A stretch of 64,000 bases of DNA, taken from the NCBI RefSeq assembly GCF_040786285.1, contig NZ_JBFMKQ010000001.1, positions 744,001-808,000 of the forward strand. Reading direction: 5' to 3'. This document shows positions 26,115 to 34,997 of this stretch, one piece after another. The translations under genes were made by a program, and so were the position numbers. The stretch comes from Aquimarina sp040786285. GTDB lineage: Bacteria; Bacteroidota; Bacteroidia; Flavobacteriales; Flavobacteriaceae. How positions within the stretch are numbered: the first letter of the stretch is position 1; each line of letters begins with the position of its first letter. The notes beneath the pieces were generated by a model. The model saw only the letters and a program-made list of their open reading frames with translations. It did no database searches and was not told the origin of the DNA.

Positions 26115-27312
26115 TTTGCTCTGCTTTTTTTAAATGATTGGTGTGTGTATAAAGGAATACAAAACTAAAGAATAATAAGGTTGAAAAATTATAAATACTC
26201 GTATTTGCCATAGAAAAAACAAAGTAGCACAAAAAAAGAACTCTAAAATAAATGCTTCCGTTTTTTCTATCGACATTATAGCATGCCAAATAAAAACCAA
26301 GAATAAAAATTACATATAAGAAAACACCTATAATACCCGAGTTAAAAAAGATTTCTATTAGTGTATTATGAGCAGAACGAATAGATTTATCCGAATAGGT
26401 CTCTAAATGCACTTTTAATTGATTGATGCCGTGCCCGAAAAAAGGTCTTTCCCAAATTTTTTCAAATATAAAACTCCATATATCAAATCTTCCTGTTCCG
26501 GATTGAGCAGAGGTAATCCTGGATTCGATTATATTATTAAACCAGTCGTTTGTTTTGTAATAATAAAATACAATTCCTACTACTGGTGCCAGTGCCATGA
26601 GCATTGAAAATAGTTTCCCTTTTTTAATTATGAAATAAACTATAACCAAGGCTAACACTAATAAAAAGGTTATAGAAAAAGTTAATAAAGAACAAATAAC
26701 TCCAATAATGAGCCATTTATAATTTTTGTTTATCCAAAAAACTATAATAAAAAAGGAGCTCATCCAATTAAACGAATCTACACCAAATCCCGGACCTACC
26801 AATCTTGGCATGCCTGTCCATTTATTAAACATTGCTCCTAGCACCCTGTATTCTTGATCTGTATAAAACAGCGGCATTGTACGAATCCCTTTTAGGTAAT
26901 AAAAATAAAACCCTAAAAAATACAAAAGGAGTGCTACAATTAAATACCATTTTCCTAACGAGGTCAATATCTTAGTATATCTGTCAATTCCTATTTCATT
27001 CAAAAAGAATCTATACAAAAAATAGAATACTATGAGAATGACCTCACCAATAATTGCTTTAATTGCCACGGTATAATCATCAGAATAGACAATAGTAAGC
27101 GCTAGATAGAATAATAATAATAGCCAAATAATTTCGTATTCATATAATTTTTGGATTTTAATAAAGGATATGAAAATAAGGCCCAAAAACACGGTAAGAA
27201 GCATATATGTCTTTACAAACTCCATTTTTGGTATCCCCAATGGAAAAAACAAAAACAAAAGCAAAAACAATGTTATAGATGTACTTACTATATTTTTACT
27301 TAAATATCTCAA
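26104..27312 (-). CDS. O-antigen polymerase/ligase family membrane protein (2 of 3)
   Basis: 402 residues with about eleven membrane helices and a periplasmic loop (about 265-320) bearing the Wzy_C pattern: SGTGRFDIWSFIFEKIWERP, FFGHGINQLK and SAHNTLIEIFFNSGIIG, with the expected Arg and His. It lies inside the operon with the flippase and a putative glycosyltransferase and is followed in overlap by an Ig-FISUMP lipoprotein. The Wzx-neighbouring position favours a Wzy polymerase, but a ligase is possible. Confidence 0.8.
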   Translation of the reverse strand: MRYLSKNIVSTSITLFLLLFLFFPLGIPKMEFVKTYMLLTVFLGLIFISFIKIQKLYEYEIIWLLLLFYLALTIVYSDDYTVAIKAIIGEVILIVFYFLYRFFLNEIGIDRYTKILTSLGKWYLIVALLLYFLGFYFYYLKGIRTMPLFYTDQEYRVLGAMFNKWTGMPRLVGPGFGVDSFNWMSSFFIIVFWINKNYKWLIIGVICSLLTFSITFLLVLALVIVYFIIKKGKLFSMLMALAPVVGIVFYYYKTNDWFNNIIESRITSAQSGTGRFDIWSFIFEKIWERPFFGHGINQLKVHLETYSDKSIRSAHNTLIEIFFNSGIIGVFLYVIFILGFYLACYNVDRKNGSIYFRVLFLCYFVFSMANTSIYNFSTLLFFSFVFLYTHTNHLKKAEQNEN

Positions 27313-27317
27313 TACGA

Positions 27318-28601
27318 TTAACTTTTATTATGAGGCAAAATTAGATTAATAAATTCTCTTTTATCATTCACTATATTTTGTTTTTCAAAAAATACTCCAA
27401 AATATCTCGTTGCCAATCCATCGATATCGATTAATATGTTAGGAATTCCGAAATAATTAGCCTCGAAAGCTGTAGAAGAGAATACTGTAGAATGATGAGT
27501 ACACCATACAACAACATCATAAAATCCATTTTTTTTAGAAAAAACAACATTAGCTGGCAGGTCGATCTCCTCATATCTTTCATTCCATTTTCTTGGAATA
27601 AGAATATATAAAATCGATGGATCCAAATTAGCAGCCTCTATTACAAATGGTATAAGTTGACCTTCCATTGGTATTTGTAATGAAACTCCGACCACTTTTT
27701 TATACTTTGCAATACGCTCTATTATTTCGGGCTTTTGTTTTTTGCCTTCAGATTTAATATAATCTAAATAGGCATTTCCTTTTACTTTTATTTGATCTTG
27801 AGTATATACACCTCTTCGTTCGAGAACATTTTTATCAAACTCTGAAAATACCCATAACTGAGACGGAATATAAGATGTATCAAGTGCTATATCACAATTA
27901 TATGATGGGTGTGCATTACCTATATATCCATGTTGTCCTTCTATGGTTGGAATACCCAGATCATTTGCCGCTTTAATCATATAATTTCTTGTAGCGGAAT
28001 AATATGTACTCACAAAAATCTTTTTGGGTCGGTACACCTTTAAAAACAACTTATAAAACCTATAATATGCTTTAAAAAGCCTAAGTTCTTTTTGTTGATC
28101 AATGGTTATCCCATATTTTTTTACTATTTCCTGAATTTCGGTACCTCTATTTGTTCTTTTAGGGCTAACTATAAATAAGATATATGCAAAAATGTCTAAA
28201 ATCAGTTGAGAAACTACATTTGCAGAGTATAATTCTTTTTGCTTAATAAAGGATTTGTCTGTAAGTGTAATAAACAATGTGCTTTTTCTTTCTGCTTTAT
28301 CGATAAGCCCATCTAATACTCTATCAAAATATTTTTCTTCAACAAGTCTTCTGTTTTCATTATGTGTAAATACTAAAACGTCATAACGCTTAAACCATTT
28401 GCGAAGACCATAAAATAAATTTTGAAAAAAAAATGTGCTTAGTATTCTTTCTTTTTTAGTTTTTATACCTAAATCAAGAGGTTTGAGCAAGTTCATATAT
28501 AACCTATTCCTGATAAGAGCCCATTCTTTATAATTTCCTAAAGCGACTTCATTCTCTTTTTCGATCTTGAAAATTACATCTTCTATTTCATTAATATGCA
28601 T
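27318..28601 (-). CDS. putative GT-B-fold surface-carbohydrate transferase
   Basis: 427 residues, soluble, with no signal. I cannot place it in a numbered family with certainty. The C-terminal half resembles capsule-synthesis and CDP-glycerol-type transferases: IFVSTYYSATRNYMIKAAND, then GIPTIEGQHGYIG (a QHG-type loop), LWVFSEFDKNVL, IKVKGNAYLDYI and a late WCTHHSTVFSSTAFEANYFG, the usual nucleotide-sugar recognition layout with an (S/T)-S-T-AFEA helix. It lies between flippase and polymerase genes with 2-5 base gaps. Because few transferases are present, it is a candidate for adding legionaminic acid or rhamnose. Moderately sure it is a transferase, unsure of donor. Confidence 0.6.
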   Translation of the reverse strand: MHINEIEDVIFKIEKENEVALGNYKEWALIRNRLYMNLLKPLDLGIKTKKERILSTFFFQNLFYGLRKWFKRYDVLVFTHNENRRLVEEKYFDRVLDGLIDKAERKSTLFITLTDKSFIKQKELYSANVVSQLILDIFAYILFIVSPKRTNRGTEIQEIVKKYGITIDQQKELRLFKAYYRFYKLFLKVYRPKKIFVSTYYSATRNYMIKAANDLGIPTIEGQHGYIGNAHPSYNCDIALDTSYIPSQLWVFSEFDKNVLERRGVYTQDQIKVKGNAYLDYIKSEGKKQKPEIIERIAKYKKVVGVSLQIPMEGQLIPFVIEAANLDPSILYILIPRKWNERYEEIDLPANVVFSKKNGFYDVVVWCTHHSTVFSSTAFEANYFGIPNILIDIDGLATRYFGVFFEKQNIVNDKREFINLILPHNKS

Positions 28602-28603
28602 TT

Positions 28604-30037
28604 TTAAAATTTGATTTTAATTAGGTTTAACGGGTTTAACCGATGAATATAACCAAATATTAGTACACTAAATATTGTAAATGATGCAAGCATTAATACC
28701 AAATCAAGGATTATATAGCCACTAGAAAAACGAAGTATAAAAACCGTACATAACATAGACAGTACAATGAAAAACAAGTTTTTAAAGCTTTTAAAGGTAA
28801 ATGTCGTTTTCAATTTAACCCAATATCCTAATAAAAGATTCGTAATAATAAAACCTGCAAGTGTTGCAATTGCCGCTCCTATCAAGTCATATTGCTTAAT
28901 TAATATATAATTCAATAAAAAATTAATTATCCCGCCAAAAATTAATACTATCGTTTTTGATCGTACCAATTTAGGAGTTAAGGATAACACATTTACATTA
29001 ATAAAAAACACACTATTAAGGGCGTACAGGAAGTTAATATATACTACAACGTTCTTTGCGTCTATATAGCTTTTATCTAAAAAATACTCAATGAAATAAG
29101 GGCTAACAATAGAAAGGTATCCAGTAATAAGTACTGTTATAAGCACAGAAAGGTCTGCAAATTTATATATTTCAGAAAAATCCTTTTTTCCACTTTCATA
29201 AATTTTCATGAAATGTGGCAAATATGCATAATTTAAAGCTCTTGTTATTAATACTATAATTGCACCTATCTGAATGGCTATATGATATATCCCTAGTGCA
29301 GATAAAGTAAGTAAACTAAGAATAAAAAACCGATCAATTAATGCATTTACAACGGCAAATATCTCTGCAGGAATAAAGGATAGTGAATACTGTAGTGATA
29401 ACTTCAGGTATTCCTTTTTTATACAAAAGTTAATTTCTTTTATCAAAAACACGCTTACAATTAACATAAAAACAATATTAGAAAGCAGTAATGATAAAAT
29501 ATAGCCTTCGTGCTTCATGTTCTCTACAAGAATTGTAATTGCCATTAAGGCAAATTGTAAAACATAATAGACTGAATAGAGTATAGAATATTTTTTTAAT
29601 TTTAATTGAGACTTTAATAAGCCTAAATATGCCATGTTAAATGGCTGCAAAACACACAGTAAAAAAACCCATATCATTATTGGGTAATAGGGTATCTCTG
29701 GAAATATCCATTGAAAAATAAACTTTCCAAAAATCAGAAAAAGCAATAGAAAAAATAAACCTATTACTAAGATGAATAAGAAACTGGTTCCTAAAAAATC
29801 CTTGAGGTCATCCTTATTCTCGTAAAACTTAAAATAATACCTTGATATCGATGCAGTAGTTGAAAGTGAAAAAACAATAGCCAAAACTTGTATAATCATC
29901 AAGGCAGAAGAAATAATCCCATACTCTTCGGTTGTCATGTGATGCGTAAAAAGAGACATCAAAAAAAACATGACTCCTTTTTGCAATGCTTCTATCGCAA
30001 CGTAGGAAGATGAAAATGTGAGAATTTTTTTTAGCAC
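28604..30037 (-). CDS. wzx: Wzx-type oligosaccharide flippase
   Basis: 477 residues with about 12-14 membrane helices, beginning MLKKILTFSSSYVAIEALQK with the amphipathic first segment and the TTEEYGIISSALMIIQVLA loop typical of the polysaccharide-biosynthesis branch of the MOP superfamily. It flips undecaprenyl-linked repeat units across the inner membrane. Neighbours are two Wzy/WaaL-like proteins and a putative transferase in one tight operon (gaps of 2-25 bases), which fits a Wzx/Wzy-dependent pathway. Substrate specificity cannot be read from the sequence. Confidence 0.88.
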   Translation of the reverse strand: MLKKILTFSSSYVAIEALQKGVMFFLMSLFTHHMTTEEYGIISSALMIIQVLAIVFSLSTTASISRYYFKFYENKDDLKDFLGTSFLFILVIGLFFLLLFLIFGKFIFQWIFPEIPYYPIMIWVFLLCVLQPFNMAYLGLLKSQLKLKKYSILYSVYYVLQFALMAITILVENMKHEGYILSLLLSNIVFMLIVSVFLIKEINFCIKKEYLKLSLQYSLSFIPAEIFAVVNALIDRFFILSLLTLSALGIYHIAIQIGAIIVLITRALNYAYLPHFMKIYESGKKDFSEIYKFADLSVLITVLITGYLSIVSPYFIEYFLDKSYIDAKNVVVYINFLYALNSVFFINVNVLSLTPKLVRSKTIVLIFGGIINFLLNYILIKQYDLIGAAIATLAGFIITNLLLGYWVKLKTTFTFKSFKNLFFIVLSMLCTVFILRFSSGYIILDLVLMLASFTIFSVLIFGYIHRLNPLNLIKIKF

Positions 30038-30062
30038 AATGTTTATTAAGTTTAGTGTATAT

Positions 30063-31361
30063 TTAGGATATACTTCTTTTTTTAAAATTTGTTAGAACAC
30101 AATAAAAAAACACTATAAATGAAAGTCCCGAATATCGACTAAGCATAGATTCAAACATAAAATTTATTCCAACTATAATAATAAAACTAATTCCAATGAT
30201 GTTCGTGTACACCTCTGGCGAATTTCGATATACATAATAAAATAATAGCAGTAATAAAGAAAACCCTATTAATCCAAATTCGATTAAAGTTTGTAAATAT
30301 TGATTATGTGAGTTTAAACCTATTAAAAGGTCAAGTTTTTTCTCCTTAAAACGAGCATTTAATTCATCTTCAACATCTCCTAAGCCTAAACCAAAAAAAA
30401 GATTAGTTTTGATAAGCTCTATCGACTCGTTCCATAATAATACTCTTTGGTCAATATTATTAATAAGCTCGTTTCTTTTTGATAAACTCTGATCTTCATT
30501 GTTTAGAAACGTTTTAATATTGTTTATGTTTCTTTTAATTCTAGGATTATAATTATAAACAATCGTTGCGCTTGCCATTACTAATACTATTGATAAAAGC
30601 TTAAAGTGTGTTGATTTTATTTTTCTGATGATTAGAAAAAATCCTAAAATGAAAAAGACCAAATACGAAGCTCTATTTAGCACACAAATAACAGCTATCA
30701 CAAAAACGCTTATTAAACCCCAATTAACAATTCGCTTCGTAAAAGGAACCTCTATAACAATAAGTGCAGCAAACGTTAGATACATTGAAAAATAAACCGT
30801 TTGATGTAATATTGAGAAGTTGGTTGCAAAAAAATGATTTCCTCCATACAGAATCGAATTGGATAAGGAGAATTCTTCTAAGATTTTAGACGAAAAACGT
30901 ACACCCTCTTCGGTAAAATGGATAGCGTTGTAAAACGCATTAATAAAACAAATCAAAACGGCTGCTAAACATCCATAAACAAAAAAGGATAGGATTTTTT
31001 TTCGTTGTTCAAAGATGATATCTTTATTAATAATACATAGTATAGGAATGACTATTAAAGACATTCGATATTCGAAATATCTAGGTATAATTTTATCTGA
31101 ATAGAGAAAAGAAAGCATCAACAAAGCATAATACAATATAGGTATAAAGTGTGCTTTATTTATAGTTAGCTTTTTAAACTTGATGTTGAATAAAGAGAAA
31201 GCAACCCAAATCGGTAAACAAATTGTAGAAAGATTTTGACTTATTGGTAAAAGAAAAGCAAAAGCAATAGGTAAGTTTTTTAAGATTACCTCTACAACTT
31301 CTCTGAAGTTCCAATCTTTACGATTTAATAATTGAAGTTTAAAATTATTCAATATTTCCAA
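30063..31361 (-). CDS. O-antigen ligase/polymerase family membrane protein (3 of 3)
   Basis: 432 residues, ten or more membrane helices, with a long periplasmic loop (about 285-345). That loop has NIDQRVLLWNESIELIKTN, FFGLGLGDVEDEL and the His-bearing GLNSHNQYLQTLIEFGLIG, the Wzy_C pattern. It is most like the copy at 10784 (shared GDxxDEL/GDTNEVL and HNQ(F/Y)LQT motifs) rather than the one at 26104, suggesting these two do the same kind of job (perhaps ligases or a duplicated ligase/polymerase). It is the first gene of the 31361-22690 operon, just after the terminator that closes the legionaminate operon. Confidence 0.8.
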   Translation of the reverse strand: MEILNNFKLQLLNRKDWNFREVVEVILKNLPIAFAFLLPISQNLSTICLPIWVAFSLFNIKFKKLTINKAHFIPILYYALLMLSFLYSDKIIPRYFEYRMSLIVIPILCIINKDIIFEQRKKILSFFVYGCLAAVLICFINAFYNAIHFTEEGVRFSSKILEEFSLSNSILYGGNHFFATNFSILHQTVYFSMYLTFAALIVIEVPFTKRIVNWGLISVFVIAVICVLNRASYLVFFILGFFLIIRKIKSTHFKLLSIVLVMASATIVYNYNPRIKRNINNIKTFLNNEDQSLSKRNELINNIDQRVLLWNESIELIKTNLFFGLGLGDVEDELNARFKEKKLDLLIGLNSHNQYLQTLIEFGLIGFSLLLLLFYYVYRNSPEVYTNIIGISFIIIVGINFMFESMLSRYSGLSFIVFFYCVLTNFKKRSIS

Positions 31362-31410
31362 TATTAATTATACCAGGTAATAAGGGCTTCATTCTAGTAA
31401 TTCGACCACC

Positions 31411-31452
31411 TTTTTTAAAAAACACAAGCATGTTTTTAAAAGTAAACATGCT
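31411..31452 (-). terminator. probable rho-independent terminator of the rml-leg operon
   Basis: On the minus strand a perfect 9-bp stem (AGCATGTTT/AAACATGCT, 31427-31452, 8-base loop) is followed by TGTGTTTTTT. It lies 50 bases after the stop of the last amidination gene at 31502 and before the start at 31361, separating two transcripts. Confidence 0.6.
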
Positions 31453-31501
31453 CGAGTTATAGCTTATTAATAATATCACCAGTATTACTTGGGCTTATAA
31501 T

Positions 31502-32797
31502 TTAATCATTAACCCCTGTTTTATTAATATTATGCCTCAATTTCCACTCTCCGTCTACATTAGCCCATAAATGTGGTGATCTAAACTTATCAGACAGTTC
31601 AAAAAACTCATCTTCTCCAAGATCAATATATTCCATAATATTACTAAAATACTTATCTGGAAATTCTCCATCAAAACGTCTCACCAGTGCTTGTCCTTCT
31701 TCACGAGTGATATGCTTATTTCTTATTTCTTGAGAGGCATCATATGTAGCTCTACCAATACCAAACTTTATATATGTAGTATAATAATGTAAATCATCTA
31801 TTTTATCATCGATACTGTTATACTTACTGTATGTACCTTGAGTTCTAAAAGGTCTTGCTTTAAACCCTGTATTCTCGGTAGCATAATAATACACCTCTTG
31901 TGGGGTCCATTTTAAATAATATCCAAGGTAATGTACTTCAATATCTTTGTTTTCCAGTTCTTTTTCTGTGGGTGGGAAAAAAGACATTAAATCAGACAGT
32001 CGTACATCATGCTTATCTTGAATGTCTTTAACTGATAATCCACCAAGATAGATTTCATCAATATTATTAAAACTATAATACGACTTATCTCTTAAAGAAG
32101 TACTATTATCTGCAATTGGGTTACCATACTCTGCTTCATTTTCTCCATAAAAAATTAACGGAATATCAAATTTTGCAGCAAATTTAGGTGCTAAATTCTT
32201 TTGCCCTAGAATAAAGGTTTGAAATGGGTGGAATAAATTTTCTATAGACAGTTTAGTCAATAATTTCATCACACTACCATTTCTTCGAAAAGAGTAATTA
32301 TCAAATCCTCCTTTATCTATCCAGTTTTTCCAGTTCTCATATCCGTATTCGGTATACAATATTGGTGGCCAGGTTATAGTTAAAGGGTTCATTCCGTATT
32401 TATACTTTAGAACGTGTGCCTGATATGCACTGTCTTTTCCTCCACTTCCGGGAACAAGGCAATCATATCCTCCGTCTGTTCTTCTGTATTTATCTAATAA
32501 TTTAACTAGTTCCTGCTCTCTTTTATCCCAATCAATATTTTCTTTCTTCTCGGCAGTTCTACATGCATCACAAACTCCTTGTTCATCAAAGTTCATAGTG
32601 GTTTTCTTACTGTCTTTTGTATGTTTAAATTCTACAGCAGATGTGGGTCTTTGATTAGACATTGCACACTTGGTACAGAATTTAACTTCTGATGGTAATC
32701 CGTAAAAAGCTGGTAATTCTTCTTTTAAATTTGATTTATCTGCATCATACCAACCTCTTTTTATACGTTCTTCCATAGGAACATCAAAACTATTCAT
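31502..32797 (-). CDS. N-acetyl sugar amidotransferase (WbuX/PseA/WbpG family)
   Basis: 431 residues. Cysteine pairs FCTKCAMSNQRPTS (near 40-53) and GVCDACRTAEKK form a likely metal site, followed by the PP-loop VPGSGGKDSAYQAHVLKYKY near 116-135 that activates the substrate with ATP. This family turns an N-acetyl group of a nucleotide sugar into an acetamidino group, using ammonia from a HisH/HisF-like pair, as in pseudaminic/legionaminic acid and WbpG pathways. The HisH-like and HisF-like genes are directly upstream. It is the last gene of the operon. The exact position amidinated (5- or 7-) is not predictable. Confidence 0.88.
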   Translation of the reverse strand: MNSFDVPMEERIKRGWYDADKSNLKEELPAFYGLPSEVKFCTKCAMSNQRPTSAVEFKHTKDSKKTTMNFDEQGVCDACRTAEKKENIDWDKREQELVKLLDKYRRTDGGYDCLVPGSGGKDSAYQAHVLKYKYGMNPLTITWPPILYTEYGYENWKNWIDKGGFDNYSFRRNGSVMKLLTKLSIENLFHPFQTFILGQKNLAPKFAAKFDIPLIFYGENEAEYGNPIADNSTSLRDKSYYSFNNIDEIYLGGLSVKDIQDKHDVRLSDLMSFFPPTEKELENKDIEVHYLGYYLKWTPQEVYYYATENTGFKARPFRTQGTYSKYNSIDDKIDDLHYYTTYIKFGIGRATYDASQEIRNKHITREEGQALVRRFDGEFPDKYFSNIMEYIDLGEDEFFELSDKFRSPHLWANVDGEWKLRHNINKTGVND

Positions 32798-32800
32798 ATC

Positions 32801-33457
32801 TTATTGTATTATATTACTAAACCAGTTTTTATAGATTTCTAATCCTAAATCACCACTTTTTTCAGGATGAAATTGAGTGGCAAAGATATTGTTTTTTAGA
32901 ATTGATGAGCAATAAGTAACATTATTATATTCGGTTTCTGAAAGTATAACCTCAGGATCCTCTGCATCGGCATAAAATGAATGTACAAAATACATGAAGG
33001 TACCCTCTTGAATTGTAGCAAAGGGGGACTTCTCCCAATTGTTGTTATTTACACTATTTATTTTGTTCCAGGCTATTTGCGGAACTTTAAGGTTTTGTTC
33101 TTTATCTGAAGGGAACTTTTTGATACTTCCTTTTACTAAACCTAATCCTTTTGTATCTCCAAACTCTTCGCTACGTTCAAACAAAAGGTGTAAACCAAGA
33201 CATATCCCCATGAATGGTTTGCCTGAATGAACAAATTCCTTAATTGGTTCTATTAAATCTAATTTCTCAAGACTAGACATAGCTTCATTAAATGCTCCAA
33301 CTCCTGGTAAAATAACGGCATCAGAACTTTTAATTATAGCATGGTCGTTTGAAACCACGGGGTCTATCCCAAAAGTTTTGCAGGCGTTGATTACACTGTA
33401 TAAATTGCTTGACCCGTAATCAATAATTGTTAACTTAAAATCGTCCTTCTTTTTCAT
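32801..33457 (-). CDS. hisH: HisH-like glutaminase of the sugar-amidination system
   Basis: 218 residues, class I glutamine amidotransferase: the nucleophile Cys86 in FMGICLGLHLLFE and the catalytic His197/Glu199 in FATQFHPEKSGDLG are intact. The N-terminus (LTIIDYGSSNLYSVINACK) is HisH-like. There are no other his genes around and the next gene is the PP-loop amidotransferase, so it supplies ammonia for sugar amidination rather than histidine synthesis. Its first codon overlaps the stop of the HisF-like gene by four bases. Confidence 0.88.
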   Translation of the reverse strand: MKKKDDFKLTIIDYGSSNLYSVINACKTFGIDPVVSNDHAIIKSSDAVILPGVGAFNEAMSSLEKLDLIEPIKEFVHSGKPFMGICLGLHLLFERSEEFGDTKGLGLVKGSIKKFPSDKEQNLKVPQIAWNKINSVNNNNWEKSPFATIQEGTFMYFVHSFYADAEDPEVILSETEYNNVTYCSSILKNNIFATQFHPEKSGDLGLEIYKNWFSNIIQ

Positions 33458-34299
33458 AACGTTCTACAGGGAATATTATTAATATGCATATGATTTTTGA
33501 TGTCTTTGATACTAAATGGGCTAATTTTATTGAAAGACATGTTCTTTTTCAAAAACTCGGTGTTTCCTTCTTCTTCAGAAGCCGAAGATTTGTTATTAGC
33601 CAAATAGTCATAATGTAATACCGAGGCAAAAGCCAACGCGTTAGCCTTAGCCTCTATAGTTTCATTTATATGATTTAATTTTCCAGCTCCTCCATGGGCA
33701 ATTACCGGTACCGAAACTTTTGTAGATATTTTTTTAGTTAATTCATTATCAAACCCAACTCCTGTTCCTTCATTATCAATTGATGTTACCACTATTTCAC
33801 CAGCCCCGAGCTCTGCCACTTGTTCTGCCCATTGTATTGCGTCGACACCTGTGTGTTCTCTTCCATTATCTGTATACGCCAAATACGAACCATCACTTTG
33901 TTTTGATGCTTCAATGGCAACTACAATGGTTGATGAACCAAATACGGTAGCGGCTTCAGAAATCAAATCTGGGTTTTTGATGGCAGCGGTATTAATTGCC
34001 ACCTTATCTGCTCCTGCTTTTAACATTTGTTTTATGTCTTCAATACTTCGTATACCACCACCTACTGTTAAGGGTATAAAACTAAATTTAGCCACTTTAG
34101 AAATCAAGTCATGAAGGCCATTTCTTTCGTATAAACTCGCTACTACATCTTGATAGAATAATTCATCTGCCCCTTGTTTATAATAATATTCGCTAAAGAC
34201 TTCTGGTCTACCCAAAACTCTTAATCCTTCCAGATGAATTCCCTTAACCAAATTTGGGCCTTTAACATCTAAACGTGCGATACATCTAACTGTATTCAT
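33454..34299 (-). CDS. hisF: HisF-like subunit of the sugar-amidination system
   Basis: 281 residues with a TIM-barrel HisF fold: RCIARLDVKGPNLVKGIHLEG at the start, LTVGGGIRSIEDIKQML, ADKVAINTAAI, IVVAIEASK and VVTSIDNEGTGVGFD. Asp11 is kept, but the second catalytic acid, Asp130 of true HisF, is Glu130 here and Cys9 is Arg9. It is also about 30 residues longer at the C-terminus than HisF. This fits a paralogue that conducts ammonia from the HisH-like partner to the amidotransferase and no longer makes imidazole-glycerol phosphate. The assignment rests on the neighbouring genes and these substitutions. Confidence 0.88.
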   Translation of the reverse strand: MNTVRCIARLDVKGPNLVKGIHLEGLRVLGRPEVFSEYYYKQGADELFYQDVVASLYERNGLHDLISKVAKFSFIPLTVGGGIRSIEDIKQMLKAGADKVAINTAAIKNPDLISEAATVFGSSTIVVAIEASKQSDGSYLAYTDNGREHTGVDAIQWAEQVAELGAGEIVVTSIDNEGTGVGFDNELTKKISTKVSVPVIAHGGAGKLNHINETIEAKANALAFASVLHYDYLANNKSSASEEEGNTEFLKKNMSFNKISPFSIKDIKNHMHINNIPCRTL

Positions 34300-34985
34300 A
34301 TTTTAATTGATTCTTCTTTAATTAATAATTCACATATTTTCCAATCCAAATGATTGTCTAGGTCCATCGAGGATATTTCATCCATTACATACTTTTTTAC
34401 TTTACTAAAAGATGAAATAGTATTGTTTTTCAATGACTTAATATTAATAATATAGATTGCTCCATTATATTCGTATACTTTTGGCACATCTTGCCTTCTA
34501 ACATATTGACCTTTCTTGGATTTTTTTAACAGCCCATTTTCTTCTTCAAATAGATTATAATAAGGATTACCTTTAGATTCTTTTACCGAAACTACCATAT
34601 CAAGATCTGAAGAATATAATTCTAATGCTTCTTTAAGGTGCTTTGATTTACGAAAAGGAGAAGTGGGTTGCAGCAAAACCAAAGTATCATAGGTGTTATC
34701 CTTTTTTTCATAAAAATCGATTGCATGAAGCAAAACTTCTTGTGTTCCTGCGGTATCGGTTGCTAATTCCTTTGGTCTTTTGAATAGAATTTCAAGTCCT
34801 GCTTTTTCGGCTTCTAGTGCTATTTCATCATTATCAGTACTTACACAAATATCGTCTTTAGGGAACACTTCTAAAGCCATTTCTATCGCATAAGCGATTA
34901 ATGGTTTACCATTTAATAATTTAATATTTTTTTTAGGTATACCTTTACTTCCTCCTCGAGCTGGTATGACAACCAATGGTCTCAT
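34296..34985 (-). CDS. legF: CMP-legionaminate/sialate cytidylyltransferase
   Basis: 229 residues, the NeuA/LegF family. It has the CTP-binding start MRPLVVIPARGGSKGIPKKN, then LLNGKPLIAYAIEMAL, FKRPKELATDTAGTQEV, LVLLQPTSPFRKSKHLKEAL and the Asp-containing VVSVKESKGNPYYNLF. It transfers CMP from CTP to the nonulosonic acid, the activating step before glycosyl transfer. The leg genes upstream make legionaminic rather than sialic acid the likely substrate. Stop overlaps the HisF-like start by four bases. Confidence 0.9.
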   Translation of the reverse strand: MRPLVVIPARGGSKGIPKKNIKLLNGKPLIAYAIEMALEVFPKDDICVSTDNDEIALEAEKAGLEILFKRPKELATDTAGTQEVLLHAIDFYEKKDNTYDTLVLLQPTSPFRKSKHLKEALELYSSDLDMVVSVKESKGNPYYNLFEEENGLLKKSKKGQYVRRQDVPKVYEYNGAIYIINIKSLKNNTISSFSKVKKYVMDEISSMDLDNHLDWKICELLIKEESIKI

Positions 34986-34997
34986 AGATTCCTTAAA

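Noticed and set aside
32801..34299. HisH/HisF as part of histidine biosynthesis
   Set aside because: No other his genes nearby, HisF-like has Glu130 instead of Asp, and the next gene is a sugar amidotransferase.
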